Assembly: GCA_013398615.1 (NCBI GenBank)
Contig: VZSR01000170.1
Location: 746,896 to 810,895, forward strand
DNA length: 64,000 nt
Source of the DNA: Brachypodius melanocephalos
Lineage: Eukaryota; Chordata; Aves; Passeriformes; Pycnonotidae
Reading direction: 5' to 3'
Positions 37,560 through 50,722 of this stretch are shown one piece after another (within the stretch, counting starts at the first letter, position 1; every line of letters starts with the position of its first letter). The notes below the pieces were generated by a model, which saw nothing but the letters and a program-made list of their open reading frames with translations, was not told the DNA's origin and ran no database searches. Position numbers and translations under genes: made by a program.

Positions 37560-38560
37560 ACAGATCAAGTCCCTGGTGCTTCTCCCTGCAGGATCTCATG
37601 GACATTTCATCTGGCACAGAAGGGGATGGCTGATAGGGGTGGGCTCTGGGCTGCAGGGTTGGGTTCTGCCACGGCCTGAGAGAGGAGTAACAGCTCGAGG
37701 TTGGTCCTTGGGAGCCAAGAGGCAAAGGATGTGTGGGGGATGCCCAGCAGCTGTGCCCAGTGCATGGTCACCAAGGGCCTCCGGGTGTGCCTTGGGGCTA
37801 TGAAGGATGCTGAATGGAGGATGATGCTGCACATGGTGGTTCCCCATCATCTCCATGTCAGAGTGCCACCACCCAGCAGTGCATCACTCACAGTGCCCTG
37901 GGGCAGGATAAAAGGGAGCATCCTTCTGTGTCCTACTGCCAGAACTGACCCAGGGCCAGCCAAAAGACATCCAGGAGGAAATCCCTGAGGAGATGTTGAA
38001 ATTACTTGGAGGGAGCTGACAAAAGGAGATCAGGTGATGGACAAGGCTGGTGGAGGTTCTCTGCTGCAAGGAGAGAACTTTCAGAGTTCATTGGAAGGAT
38101 GAAAATCTCTTTCAGCTACATAGCTGTGACCAGACCAATTAAACGCCTTCTTGAGGAGCACTGCTGAGCTCCCTGTCTGCATTCCCTGTGGAGTCAGGGA
38201 CAGCAGCCATAAGAAGAGAAGTGCAGAGATGTTTCCAGGGCTTCCAGGACTTTGAATCACCCACTGGTGCAGGAAGCAGGTGCAGAAAGGATTCCTGCCC
38301 TCAGTCCAGGGGTGTGTAATCAGTCTCAGAAGCTCCTGAAATGACTCTCGGTAGGGCAGATTAGGGCTTGGGCATCTCCTGGGAGGCATGATCAGCCTGT
38401 GAGAGGAGGGGCCATGTCTTGCTCATGTGCTCAGGGAATAGCCAATTGCCTCCACCCAGGTCAGGAAGGAATTTTCCCCTGGGGTAGATTGGCACTGGTC
38501 CCCGGGGTGTTTGCCTTCCTCTGCAGCACTGAGCCTGACCACTGGTGAGGACAAGAAGCA
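37560..38560 (+). mobile_element. Retroelement-like GC-richer block (LTR candidate)
   Basis: A block of roughly 1 kb, clearly GC-richer than its surroundings. Two features suggest an LTR on the plus strand: a TATA-like GGATAAAAG at 37906-37914 and, about 230 bp later, an ATTAAA poly(A)-signal variant at 38138-38143. At 38459-38525 the sequence 'tcaggaaggaattttcccct' followed by 'ttgccttcctctgcagca' resembles a motif I recall from interspersed repeats of birds and other sauropsids. I cannot place the termini or name the family. Frames of 75-105 codons on both strands have no recognisable domain. Confidence 0.35.
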
Positions 38561-41500
38561 CAGGAACACAGTGAGCTTTGGAAGGCAAAAAGTGTGCTTG
38601 GCATCAATATGTGTCACATTTCAGAAATTCACTATGGTTTGACACACCTCCTCTGCTTTTTCTTTTGTGTGTGGTTGGTCCTGATCATTCTCCACATTCT
38701 CTTCAGGAAACAGGAACTGCTTGGCACGCATTCCTGCTGCTATTTTCTGTAGCTCTGTCACCTGCCTTTGCGAGACTGCAAAAAATGTATTTTCAAGCTA
38801 AACTGAAGAACACATCAGCCTGCTCCTGGCTATACATGCACTAAGACCTTGAGAGACTTAAGAGAAAATGAGACAATATCCAGTACTGTAGTATGTTGTG
38901 GTCTCAGGACAGAGTCTTAATGTTTATCAAATTTCCTTCAGTACAGAAAGTAGGAGTTTTAAAGAGGGAACAAGATGTCAGGGTATTTTCTTTGCCTAAC
39001 AAGTGGGAAGGACGAAAAGAAAAAGCCGGTGAAAATTAACCGAAAAGGGGGACAGACATTCCAGGAATGTTGGCAATGAGGACTGACCAAAAGCAGTGCT
39101 GAATTCTTGGTCTGGAAGGAAAGGTGGTAGAGGAAGGGTATCCACAGGTCATGAATTCCTCTGAAGATGAGCAGCTGTTTGATATACTGCACAGAAGCAG
39201 AGGCCAACAAACCAAAAACAAAGAGCATAGAGACAGAAAAATACAATTGGAAGAACATTCTCTATAAGCAGAGGATGCTTGCAGCAGTACTGCAGCTAGA
39301 GAGAAAGGGAGACTTGTCCATTCCTACACAAGATATTACAGTAACTGAGGCCCTGGGGAAATGAACACTGGACAATGACAAGCTGGACAGCTCCCAAAAG
39401 CTTCTCCTCCAGAGCCCACTCAACTAATTATTTCCAGCATCACTTCCTACCCTCAATGGAGGGATCAAGTTATGAAAGAGTCAAATTTCTTCTTGCTTTG
39501 GCAAGCCACTGGGAAATTAGGCTTTTCTACAATCTCTTCTTTCACCTCTGGATTTTGTCAGGCTATCCACCAACATCGTTGGCTGTATACATAACACTAC
39601 AGCTGCTGACAGCACACAATGAAAGCTAAAGCAAGTTGGCACCAATAATAATAGGAAAGGTCTCAGGGTTCATATTTTTATAACACCAACATTAGTTATT
39701 ATTACTTTTTATATGTGGTGAAATGATATGTATGTCCATTTTTACCTAATAGTTTGGTCAGCAATGACATTTTCCAGGAGAACTCCTCCATAGATATTTT
39801 TGATTACTTGTTTCACTTTTTTCCCTTATTGATAAATTTCATGCATCAGCACAGGCATCAGCAGTTCAACCACTGGGCTCAAAAAAACTTTTGCAAGTTC
39901 TGGGATAGCTGCAGGAACCGCAGCTGCCGAAACTCTTTCTAGAGTCATGCCACTGGGACTCAGCACTGGCCTGAGTAGAAAACATTTTGCTTTTTGATGA
40001 AGTGGAACTGTGTGTATCACCACATCTTCAGATGGAGTAATTTCTCATTGCTCCACTGGCTCTAATGTACTATAATCAACAACTGGCTGAAGGGACTGGC
40101 TTCAAGTCTTCAGTTTCTCCCTGACAATCGTGATTTTCCTAGTGATGTGGATACTTGGCAGTACATTGGCTTAAGCAGAAAAAACAGTTTAACACAGTCC
40201 ATCAGTCACTTATGAAATGAACTTGGATCTGAACTGCAGTCCTAGAAGATCAGTGGAACACTAACATCTGCAAATGAATTAATGCTTACCAAATGAAGTT
40301 TACTACTGAATGGGCTGTAAATGTCAAGCACAAGGAAACCAGAATATCTAAAGAAACATGCATGAGCGAATAGTCAGCGTATGTATCCCTTATCCTGTTT
40401 CTAGAATCCTATAGTTGCAAATGTATTTAGATTCCTCATTTGGCTAGGGCAGCAAGAGATGGGGGAATAGAGATGAACTGGACAAACAGCACATAGGACA
40501 GTCATGCCATAAGCTATTATGGCATTTTGTATCCAGCAGCATGTTAAAGCTGTTAGACCTACAGCAGGAAAAGGTACAAGACAGAAAACTTTGTTTAGCA
40601 CTGCCTAAATGCCATTACTCCCCTCTGACTACAACAAACCACTAAAGCCTTTGTCTGCAAAGCAGCATGTTTCAAATATAACAAATTGCTGCTGGACCTC
40701 TCTGGAGCTGGCAATCTCCTCAACTTATCTGATGAATTGTGACACAGAGACAGCCAACTATCTATTAGCAGCACCACCAAGATCTTCCCCCAATTGCTCA
40801 GTGCAATGATCAGTATCTACAAACCAAGCTTATATTTAATTGGCACAATAATAGGGGGGTGGAGGGGAAACAAGCAGTTTGCAGAAAACCAGCAATAACA
40901 AGCTTCTATCGTAAATGATAAACACCAGACCCTTTCACTCCTGTTTCTAAACCACCACTAAAAATCTCAGGGCTACACTGCTGCAACATCACTGCCACTG
41001 CCTCCTAACAGCTGTTCAGGCAGCAAGCAAGATTCAGCATCCTTTTTATTTTGATGAAATTATCCTGCACTCCATTTTCATCCTCTTTTTACTACACATG
41101 GTATGAAACAACAAACTGGCATTATCTATGCCACTGTCATGCATGTATTACCTTATTAAATGCTGGATTTCAATAGCTTACTAAATATTGAAGTTATGGG
41201 AAAAGGATAGTTGAGAGGTGGGTCTACTATATGGTGGGTTTTGACCTCTGTGCCAAGCTGTGATACCCTAGACTTTTATTTGCTTTCCAATAAACACACA
41301 GGCAAAGGTTAACACAACAGGATCCAGTAGTCATATTACGGACCACTCACTTTTTTCAAAACAATATTGAAAGACCAAGTTATTAATGTAATGTAGAAAA
41401 AGGAAGAGATTATTTTTTTTCTCCTTGAAAAAAACAATACCAAATCAGAAGCATTATTTCTGCTAACTTGATAGCTTCAGCTCACTTGGCAAGAAAGCTC

Positions 41501-44500
41501 TTGGAGTACACCAGCAGCAAGTCTCAATGGGCTTATTCCTGGGAACCCTAAAAGTAGACAACCAGTGCTCTCTCTGAAGTTACAAGCAAGCTAAGTATCT
41601 AGACAAACTGAAATTTTCTACACAGATGAAATGTAAAGCCATGATGATTACTGGATACTACTAATCACTGATTATCCAGCAGTCCACTGTCACGGTACTT
41701 CAAGCTGGCTATAAGGAATATATTTTTATACTTGGTAAAAGTGATAAACAGGATAATGAATCAGGAAAATAAGAGATGATAAAAGGCCACTGAAGAAGCC
41801 AAGAGCTGTATCTCAAAAAGACAGCCTTGAGGACACATCAAGATCACCCCCACAGAAATCTGCCCACAGGTACAACAGCCCAGTGAGTCCTACCTATACC
41901 AACAACTTCCCACTACTTGCTATGCACCATCTTCCAAATGGAAAGAGCAAGATGAAAAAAAAATTAAATACGGGCCACCTAAATAATTCCCATCCCAATC
42001 GGGTCAGACCAGCAATGTTCCATCTTCTCTTCGAGTATCTAAGACAGTCTTCAACAGGCAACCTGGATGAAAGTTATTTGCAATTGATTATGTTCTTCTA
42101 TTTTTAATAAGACTTAGGAAACATTAGGGTGAAATTCCTGTACTGCTGAAGAGGATTATAATTTGCTATTTAAGTTCAAGATGGTGAAATATTATCCCCA
42201 TTAATAATTCCTTGCTTCCCTTTTAATTTTACCCTATAAAAAGGGCAATAGATTAAATTATAACAAAAATAAATCAAAGCATGGTCTTATTTGCATATGT
42301 GTGACAGCAGGTTTTTTTTTTTTTTGCTTTTAAGAATTGAAATCAGGTGACTAAAATTTTCTTGGAAATATAGGTATCAAAGATAAAAGAATGTTTCTAT
42401 CTCTGCCTTCATGACTGTTGTTTCCCATAAGGGATGAAGTCAAAATAACTTCTGAGTATAACTTCTTCCACAACAGTAGTTATTTACTTGACTACATTTC
42501 ACCATTTCGGTAACCCTGAGAATTTAAAGGACATTCTTACCTAAAAAAATTTAGCAAATATACATTTTTTTCCCCCCGAGCAACTGACTTATTTCTTCTT
42601 CTGTGTAAGATCACTTCTCTATATAAAAAATCTGCAGTGCCATGAAGAAGTCAGTAAGACTTTCTTATAAATCTATAGTTCATACGACCCCTGTGGACTG
42701 AAGATTCTTTGAGAGTTCACCAGGGTCCCTGAATTGACTGCAGCTGAGCTGCAGATTACAGGAGTATACATCTCAGTTTTAGAGCAATCTAAAAAACCTG
42801 GCGTGCAAAGCAGGGAGGAAGAAAGGCATCTTTGCAGACAGGAGAATTTTGAAACCAATAAGAGACAGAAGGAATTCTTACCAGCTCCTAAATAACAGCA
42901 TATTTAGGTGAAACTAACACTCCAAGTGAAAAAGTTCCCCTTAAGGATAATGGAAGGTAAAGTTTTGAGTTTGAACATCATTCTGTGTACATGTTTTCAG
43001 AATCCAGAGATCACTGTATTAAAGACTCTCCCTTGTATCATTCAATCAGCATTTCCCGTCATTAGTCCTCTGTAGTTTTTTCCTAACTGGCATGTGCACT
43101 CACATGCACAACCTCTGCCTGCTCATGTCCCTGTTCTCTACAATTGGTGCTTAGAGACTTAAAAGACTCATTTTCCTGTGTAGTACCTTCTCTCTGCTTG
43201 CCTCAGGCTATGCCTCAAATCATTCCACCTCAGTTGCACAGACATGATCTCAAAAATACAGGTTTATAGGCCCTGTTAGACATCCTACTTATTTATAGTA
43301 TTGTTCTATTACCTTGAAAATGAGATTTCTCCACAACATAGCAAAGAAAAAAATCAATGAAATGATCAATGGTAGGCAGCAAATAAGCCATCATCTGATA
43401 TTTGTCTCATCACACAGATTTGACTGTGTCTACACTTTAAACAACATACTATTATTAAAATCTCTTTATTGGATGCCATAGGCATACAAAACTTTGTTTG
43501 GCTGATTCATAATTGAAAACAATGTATGAACAACTATCTTACTGAAACAATCTGATTTAAAAAATCCTCCAATACACTCATTTTGGTACTAGGTTTACAG
43601 CTAAGATGAAAGTATCACTGTCCCATCTGATACCAAAGTTTCACACCAGGGAGTCATCTGACCCTAAAAAACATTAAAATGCAAAAATCAATTAAAAAAC
43701 AAAAATCAGAGTAACAGTCCTCATTCCCTTGATTCAAAACAAGAAGTCAACCCCCTCTTTCTTAACAGAACTTATTAGGCACAATAATTTCCTTGTTATG
43801 GTTTATTCTTCTAGTCTTTTGGTACTCCTTAGCTGTCCTAAATAAGATGATAGGGTACAATATGTGTGTTCTTTCCACTTCTGACATTAAAATGTCTGAA
43901 AATGTACATGGTTGGAACTATCTTCCAGTAATAGAAAATGAAATGACATCACTGTCCTGTTTAGGCTAGTTTGAGCCTAACCACCAGTTTTGTTAAAACC
44001 ACCTCCCTCTCTGGAGACCACATCTCTGTCTGACCACAAACAACGGGGGCAGACCGAGGGTTCTGCTGATTCTTCCTGTGACCTGTGACAGGAAACCACG
44101 CTTGGTGTGGATCAGTCTCAGTCTGTTCTCACCACTTCAGAGAACACAGTAGATAATCCTCTAAGATCAATGTGGATCCATTAAGGGGTGGGTAGCCCTA
44201 GTGGGAATAGGGGATGGCAGACGGCACTACGCTGGGCTTTTTTAGGAGCCTAGGTCCTGTAGCAGTCACTGTGTGGAGAGGGAGCATAGACAGAGGGACA
44301 GGGCAGCGGATGAAAACCTGTCTAACCCCTTGTCCACCAGTCTGGGGTGCCCAGCTGCATAAGATGCTAAGTATGAGAATGATGCAATATCCAATTTAAA
44401 TCAAGAGACAAGTTTTTTGCCCCTACTCTCCAGCACTGCACTTCAAGCCTGGGCATTCAACTTGACACAGAACATCAGGCATGCTTCTTGAACGTCATGC

Positions 44501-46305
44501 AGCATGTCAAGATCCCCCATCCCCTGGGGCCCTCAGTGGCTGGCAGCTATTATTACTCTTAAAAGGCATGCTACTGTCTCGAGGTTTGAGCTGAAGTGGC
44601 TGTCTCCTGAAAATAGCCCATCTACTCATTTGCACAACTGCTGCTCAAGCAGTGTGGAGTGGAGAAGCTTGAAAAAGAAGAGATGCTTGGGGCAGTCTTA
44701 TCTACAGCCTCTTACACAGCCTAGCCTGTTTCTTAACATTACACATGCACCATATCTGTGTCATGACAGTTCTACCCGATGTACCAGCCCCTATTTCCAT
44801 TGTGCATGTTTACCCGATGGTGCCCGATTGTTGCAGCTATACTGGTTTGCAGCCAGAACAGCATCTGCAGAATGCAGTCTGCAGAGGTGAGCATTTTTAA
44901 TGCATATTGCATCATTATAAACAGACCTGAAAACTAAATCCTGGAACTAGCCCATGGTATTAATCCTAATCTAGTTTGGGCCCTGTTCCAAATGGGTGAC
45001 TACATATGCAAACATTTGTCTGAGTGTACAATTGGCTGTTATGAACACAAAATTAATTCTTGTGCTCATGCATGCATAATTTACAAACACTGATTTAGAT
45101 CCCAAAGTAATTCCCTAGCAGAATTCCAGTGATCAGATTTAACTTGAAGACTGGTGTTAAAAAAATAACACCACAGTAATGTATTCTTAAGTCACACAAA
45201 AAGGAAGAAACTAAAAAAATAACTGCTGTTTCTATAACTAAAATAACACCCAAAAACTTTCAGTAAAAAAATATTGTTTTACAGCTGACTGATGGGTTTT
45301 TTCATTTCCCAGATCCCCCAGTTAATTTCCCCCCTACTATTTAATTTCTACTAACACGCATCTTATATCGTGGCACACAAGCATAGTGTCATCCATTAAA
45401 AAGAATCAGCAGTATAAGGATGTGTTTAAGTAGAATGTTTTCTATCAGGTATATCTCAGTTTCATGTTTTAATGAAACAAAACCCAAAATGCCACTCAGG
45501 AACCAATACTTGGCTTCTCAGATTTGAAGTGAAATGCCAAACAAGCGAGCCCAGTGAACCAAGAGTTAACTGTGAATCATAATCTAAGAAAACTGGCACT
45601 CAGAAAATCAAGAAACAGAGGTTAGGCAATTTCTGATGATGAAAAACAGAGTGGAACTATTTATCTCCAGGTAATTGTCATGACAAATTTGTGTCCTATC
45701 CAAAATCAAGTAGCAAACATTGATTAAACATATGCCAGATCCATGTGTCTGGAATATTGCATTCTGTAACAAGACCATATAGAAATCATGCAAAATCATC
45801 ATCAAGCATGCAATTAGCACAGAAGTACCCTAGAACCAGGATCTCGGCAAACTAAGACAGCCTGATTTTTCCATACAGTTGCCACACTGATTTACCCTTT
45901 CTCTCACCTTTTTTTAAAAGGAAAGAGGGGTATTGTTTAAGCTACAAGAGATTCTTAAGAGAATCCTATATTTTGGAAGGTGTGAGATTTGATTTTTAAA
46001 AAACTGACTTTACAGAAGCAAATGCTCAGGCTGGTAAAAAAAACCCTTGGAAAGTTAATTTTTTAACGTAACATACTTGGGATATTAAATTGTAAAGTAG
46101 GATTCAAAGGCTGGTTCTCACTCAAGTCAGTTTGTTCTTGACTTTCACTCAGGTAGAAACAGGTCTTGTATGTGACGAGAGACATGTATGGGGAATGGTT
46201 GTGAAGTAACCTCACATGAAAAAGGCTTCCAAGACTTACTGATTCTGCATGTAAGCTGCAAAATATAATCTGGAATTTCCCCTGCCTGTTTCACTGTTAT
46301 TTGTT

Positions 46306-46324
46306 CCTGATCATCATGATCAGG
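46306..46324. repeat. Short palindrome (CCTGATCAT-C-ATGATCAGG)
   Basis: Nine-base arms around a single central C, an imperfect dyad of 19 bases. It could be a dimeric factor site or chance. Confidence 0.8.
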
Positions 46325-46703
46325 TCACACTTTGAAATGTGCTTATGTACTTTATATTCAGTTAACAGAGGTGAACATTACCTTACCAAAACCAAAGATG
46401 CTGAGATTTCAGTTCCTCAAATTATGGCACATTCTTAACTACAGGAAGAAAACTATCAAAGCTAGTCAAAAAGATTATATGTGAGTTTGTAATCAAGCTG
46501 GTATTTAAAAATACAAGCAAGATACTTGTTAGAGTTTGTTACTTGTAAGGATTTAGGAAAATCTGTACCAGAAGAATCATTCTGCATTTTGGTTTTTTAA
46601 CGTAACAGAGTCCAGCAGTAAGTCATTCTGATATTAGAAGTATTTATATCATCATGTTGCATGAATTTTTGATTTATTTTTATAAATAGAAACATGTGTA
46701 TCA

Positions 46704-46732
46704 TATGTGTATGTATGTATGTATGTGTATAT
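46704..46732. repeat. ATGT tetranucleotide microsatellite
   Basis: About four uninterrupted ATGT units (46711-46726) inside a longer alternating TG/TA tract. Ordinary simple sequence, potentially polymorphic. Confidence 0.85.
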
Positions 46733-49700
46733 TTATTCTTATTTGCCAGAGTAATTTATATATGACATATTTGAAAAAATTGATGTTTTTTAAATAAAAA
46801 ACCTTGCATACCATAAGACAAGCTTAAAGTGAGATTGTATTTACAGTAACTTAAAGAATCAGGCACTGCTCTTTAAATGAATTTAAATGATGCATTTTTC
46901 CATTGCCAAACACGTCTGAACATTTCACCTTGCCTTGACTGATAGACTGCATCTGGCAGTTTCTCCAGACAACATGGTGTTTTTCAGTCTAGTGGAAATA
47001 TGCCCTTTAGGTTTTACTTAGAGGCAACAAAGGAAAATATCTGAGTTGTAAGCAGGACTATTGTGAGTATTTGACAAAAACCCCACCTTTTTTCAGAATG
47101 TTCAAGAGGGCTTGGGATGCGGGGATAAATACAGTTAGTAAAGAAGATTTAATTGCATCTTTTACAATATTTGGTATTCTTAAAACTCCCAGCCCTGGAG
47201 CTGTATGAAAAAGTAAATTTTTTTTCTTTTGATATTGTTTCTAGCTTTCATTTTTCAGAGTATCTGAAAAAGGTCAGCCCTAAAGGCCTAAAAGTCACAA
47301 GATAAATTTTTAAAAGGTTTTTGTTCCCACAAACCTTTATTTCATAAATCAATTTCTTGGCTTCTGGTTCTTGATTAGTTTTTAAGCATTTGGGATCAGC
47401 AAAAAGAATTACAGATATAAGATATGAAGATGCAAGTGAGGACCTTGCAGAGAAAGAAATGCTTGTGTGCTGTGTGGATGCAGAACCACACCCCAGCTCA
47501 CATGGAGCTGCCTTGGCTGCCCGCTTTCCAGCTCACAGCAAAGGAATAACGTGAGCACATCCAGGGCAGACTGATGGCTGAAAACCTTAAGCCATTCACA
47601 GAAATGTTCCTTCCCAAACCAGTTCCAAAGGTTTCCAAAACATTGCTACAATGGAAAGTTTTAATAAAATAATTACAGAGATCACGCATGCAGGTCCTAG
47701 AATTCATTCTTCTTCAGTAAAAACATTACAAAAGCACTTACTTTAACTGAAAGTTAAGAAAACTACCAGCCATTTTATCAACTTTGTCCCACCTGTTTTT
47801 TACATCCACCTGTGGATGTGATAACAAAGCAATTGCATCATCTTAGCAGTGATGCCATGAAGATCCCTAATCAGACCCTTCATATTTATACATGCTGCAC
47901 TCCAGCAGAAAGAGAAGTGAGGACTACATTTTCTAAAGGCTACAAGTCCGTGGTTTTTCCCAATAAGAATTTTAATTATTCATTTATTTATTATGAATAG
48001 CTATAAGCAGTGAAATTCTAAGAGATTCATTTGGCATACAGAGATCAAAAAGAGACCTCTTGGCAAAAAGTATCCAAACTTGCTCATTATGCATCTTTTG
48101 CATATTCCCCACCAGTAGCTGTATTTTAAGGAATACATGTCCCTGTATGAACCAGGTTTAAGAATGAAAAGTGTCTGAAGATAACTGGAAAAGCTTCCCA
48201 TCAGATTTGTCTTGGATTTCTGATAATCTTAGGCTCCTTAACTTCAAAACCAGAACACTGCAGCAGTACTAGAAGCAATGGATAGTATTAAAACCCCATT
48301 ATAGCAGCAGTTATAAAAACACAGGGAAGGAAAAAAGTAACTGTGCAAAAGTGCTTAATTTAAAAGGAAAAGGCAGAAAATGGAAAAATAATTATCCTTA
48401 CTTGGTAAATGGTCAAATACAGCATCTCACTGCCCACCATGTGACATTCTGCAAGTACTCAGAAATAGACCCCTTGCCAGTTAAGCATAGATTCCCTGCC
48501 TTTGCTTTAAGGTCATCTTTCATATCTTTTGAAATACTTCTACTCTGTGAATTAGGAGAGCTCTGACTGTTGAAGATAGTAACAGAAAGCCTGTCAAAAT
48601 CCAACATATCTTCAAACGACTATGTGATAAATTGTGACATAAATCCACAATTCTCCTTGAAAAAAAAATCCTCTGGTCATGTAAATTTTTGTGACTTTAT
48701 AAGTATTTTTGTATTTGGAATCAAGGAAACCTCAAAGTGTTTTCAAGACATTAACTCATACTGTTCTGAAAAGATCTTTTATTCATAAGTGTTGTAAGCC
48801 AATAACGATGAAAAATGGTTGTTTCCCCATGCTTACACCAGAATTTCTTCTGATCACTTAGTAGTCAACCACCACTGATGTACAGCTTTAATTATGCTAT
48901 CACACAGTTATCACTTCACATCTCACCTCTGCTTGCTCTTGCTTTGCCAATAAACAAAGTGGATTATAGCTTACAGTATTCCCTGTGAGAATCCACTCTA
49001 TTTCACAACTGGCTAACTGAAGTCATGGCAGATCTTTATGTGTGCACTATTATGAACTACAGCTAAGCAAGATCCTTTGAAAACTTACTACTGAGTAGAT
49101 CCCAACTCAGATACAGAAATTTCCTAATTATGTCTTGGGACATTCCACTAAGTAAACAGATTCTCCTTGAAACATCACCTACCATCCAGGGACTGGGAAA
49201 ATAGCTTTTTTTTTTTTTTGGATAAAATATTACTGGTTCCTCCTTCTTGATATTAAATGGATCTTAGAAAACATATTACATGTCACAGTCTTTGGCCTAC
49301 TGTCCAAATTACTACACATCAGGTAGAAATGGTTAACACCATACTGAGCCAGAGACAACACGCCCTGCAATGAACCATCTCCATTCTGCCTACTGAAGAG
49401 TCATAGTGCTACAGAAAAGCACCATAAATAATGCATCCCATCTACCAGCTTTTTTATGAATTGAGCACAAAGCACGTGGAAGACATGCACAGCTTTCCTA
49501 GAGATTCTTCAAGACTGAAGGCAGCCTTCTGATCAGCAGCAGCCAGCAGACCATCATCTCTCCTTTGTGTTGTGCAACAATGCAAAGGCACTTGACTTCT
49601 ACAGGAAGCCTTCTCTCTCACTGGTAGGGTGTTAATCTGGGACTGGGTTTATTTCATTTCATGTTGAATTTCACTAATTCACTGGGTTTTTCTGTTTTTT

Positions 49701-50465
49701 GTGCCAGACCTTTTCTTGCTTCTCAGGCAGGTCTGGAGAGCACACTTGGGCTGGCAGCTCTTGTCAAAATTCCCAACTAAAATGCTCACCTCTTAAATAG
49801 TCTTTGACTAAACCTGTCTCTATGGTGGCCTAAGAATCACCATTTGTGAAGGAAAAGCAGCCAATTGTCTCATGTGAAATGAAACCAGGATTTCCACAAG
49901 TCTGTTTCCTGAGATAGAATCTACCAAATTCCCAAAAACTTCCTGCGTCTACAGAATAACACAAACTGAACATATTTCTCCTTTACAAACATCAACACAG
50001 ACAAGTTAAAAATTACAATACAATGGTCAAAAAGAAAAGAAGGCAAGGGTGTCTCCTTGTAACTGTTGTGAGTTTATGAAGTTGTAGAAATTAGTTTGGC
50101 CCAAGTTCACCACCTGTTTAAAGCTGATTAGATAAATTAGGTTACCACCAATTTAAATGTCAGTTGTTACAAATACTGAGCTCTCCTCATTCATAAAATT
50201 ACAACTTGCAGACACCACAAAATTACTTTCTTACATACATAAAACACAACTAGCTTCATAGTTATCCTTTTTTTCTTTAAAACATAAGGCAGCAATTTGT
50301 GTGTCTCCATGGAAAGCAGGAGTAGCCCAAAAGTGAAAATACAAGCTAGTGATTTTATAAATTTCTCAGATTCAAAGTTCTGCAAGGCAATTCCAAATTT
50401 ATTAATTTGGACCCACAATTTAGGAAGACATTAATGAAGAGTGATAAAACATTCTGACTTACTTC

Positions 50466-50622
50466 TCATAGAGTCATAGAATCATCAGGGTTGGAAGATA
50501 CCTTTAAGATCATCAAGGCCAATTGTCAACCCAGCTCCACCATAACCCCTAAGCCAAATCACTCTGGTACAGACACCTCTTAGATATCTCCAGAGATGGT
50601 GACTCCACCATCTCCCTGGGCA
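50466..50622 (-). mobile_element. CR1 LINE 3' fragment, cut by gap
   Basis: It begins with TCATAGAGTCATAGAATCAT, the complement of the CR1 3' octamer repeat, followed by 'gggttggaagatacctttaa', 'gatcatcaaggccaattgtc' and 'gatggtgactccaccatctc', the standard complement of the avian CR1 3' region. The sequence then stops at a 100-N gap. The right side of the gap shows no CR1, so the 5' part and its junction are in the unsequenced segment. It is in the same orientation as HECW1. Confidence 0.95.
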
Positions 50623-50722
50623 NNNNNNNNNNNNNNNNNNNNNNNNNNNNNNNNNNNNNNNNNNNNNNNNNNNNNNNNNNNNNNNNNNNNNNNNNNNNNN
50701 NNNNNNNNNNNNNNNNNNNNNN
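50623..50722. other. Assembly gap (100 N) inside a CR1
   Basis: Exactly 100 N, placed where the CR1 sequence is interrupted. Frames of about 70 codons crossing it are artefacts. Confidence 0.99.

Noticed and set aside
44504..44890. 128-codon plus-strand frame
   Set aside because: No similarity to a family I know, low-information composition, and no flanking gene signals.
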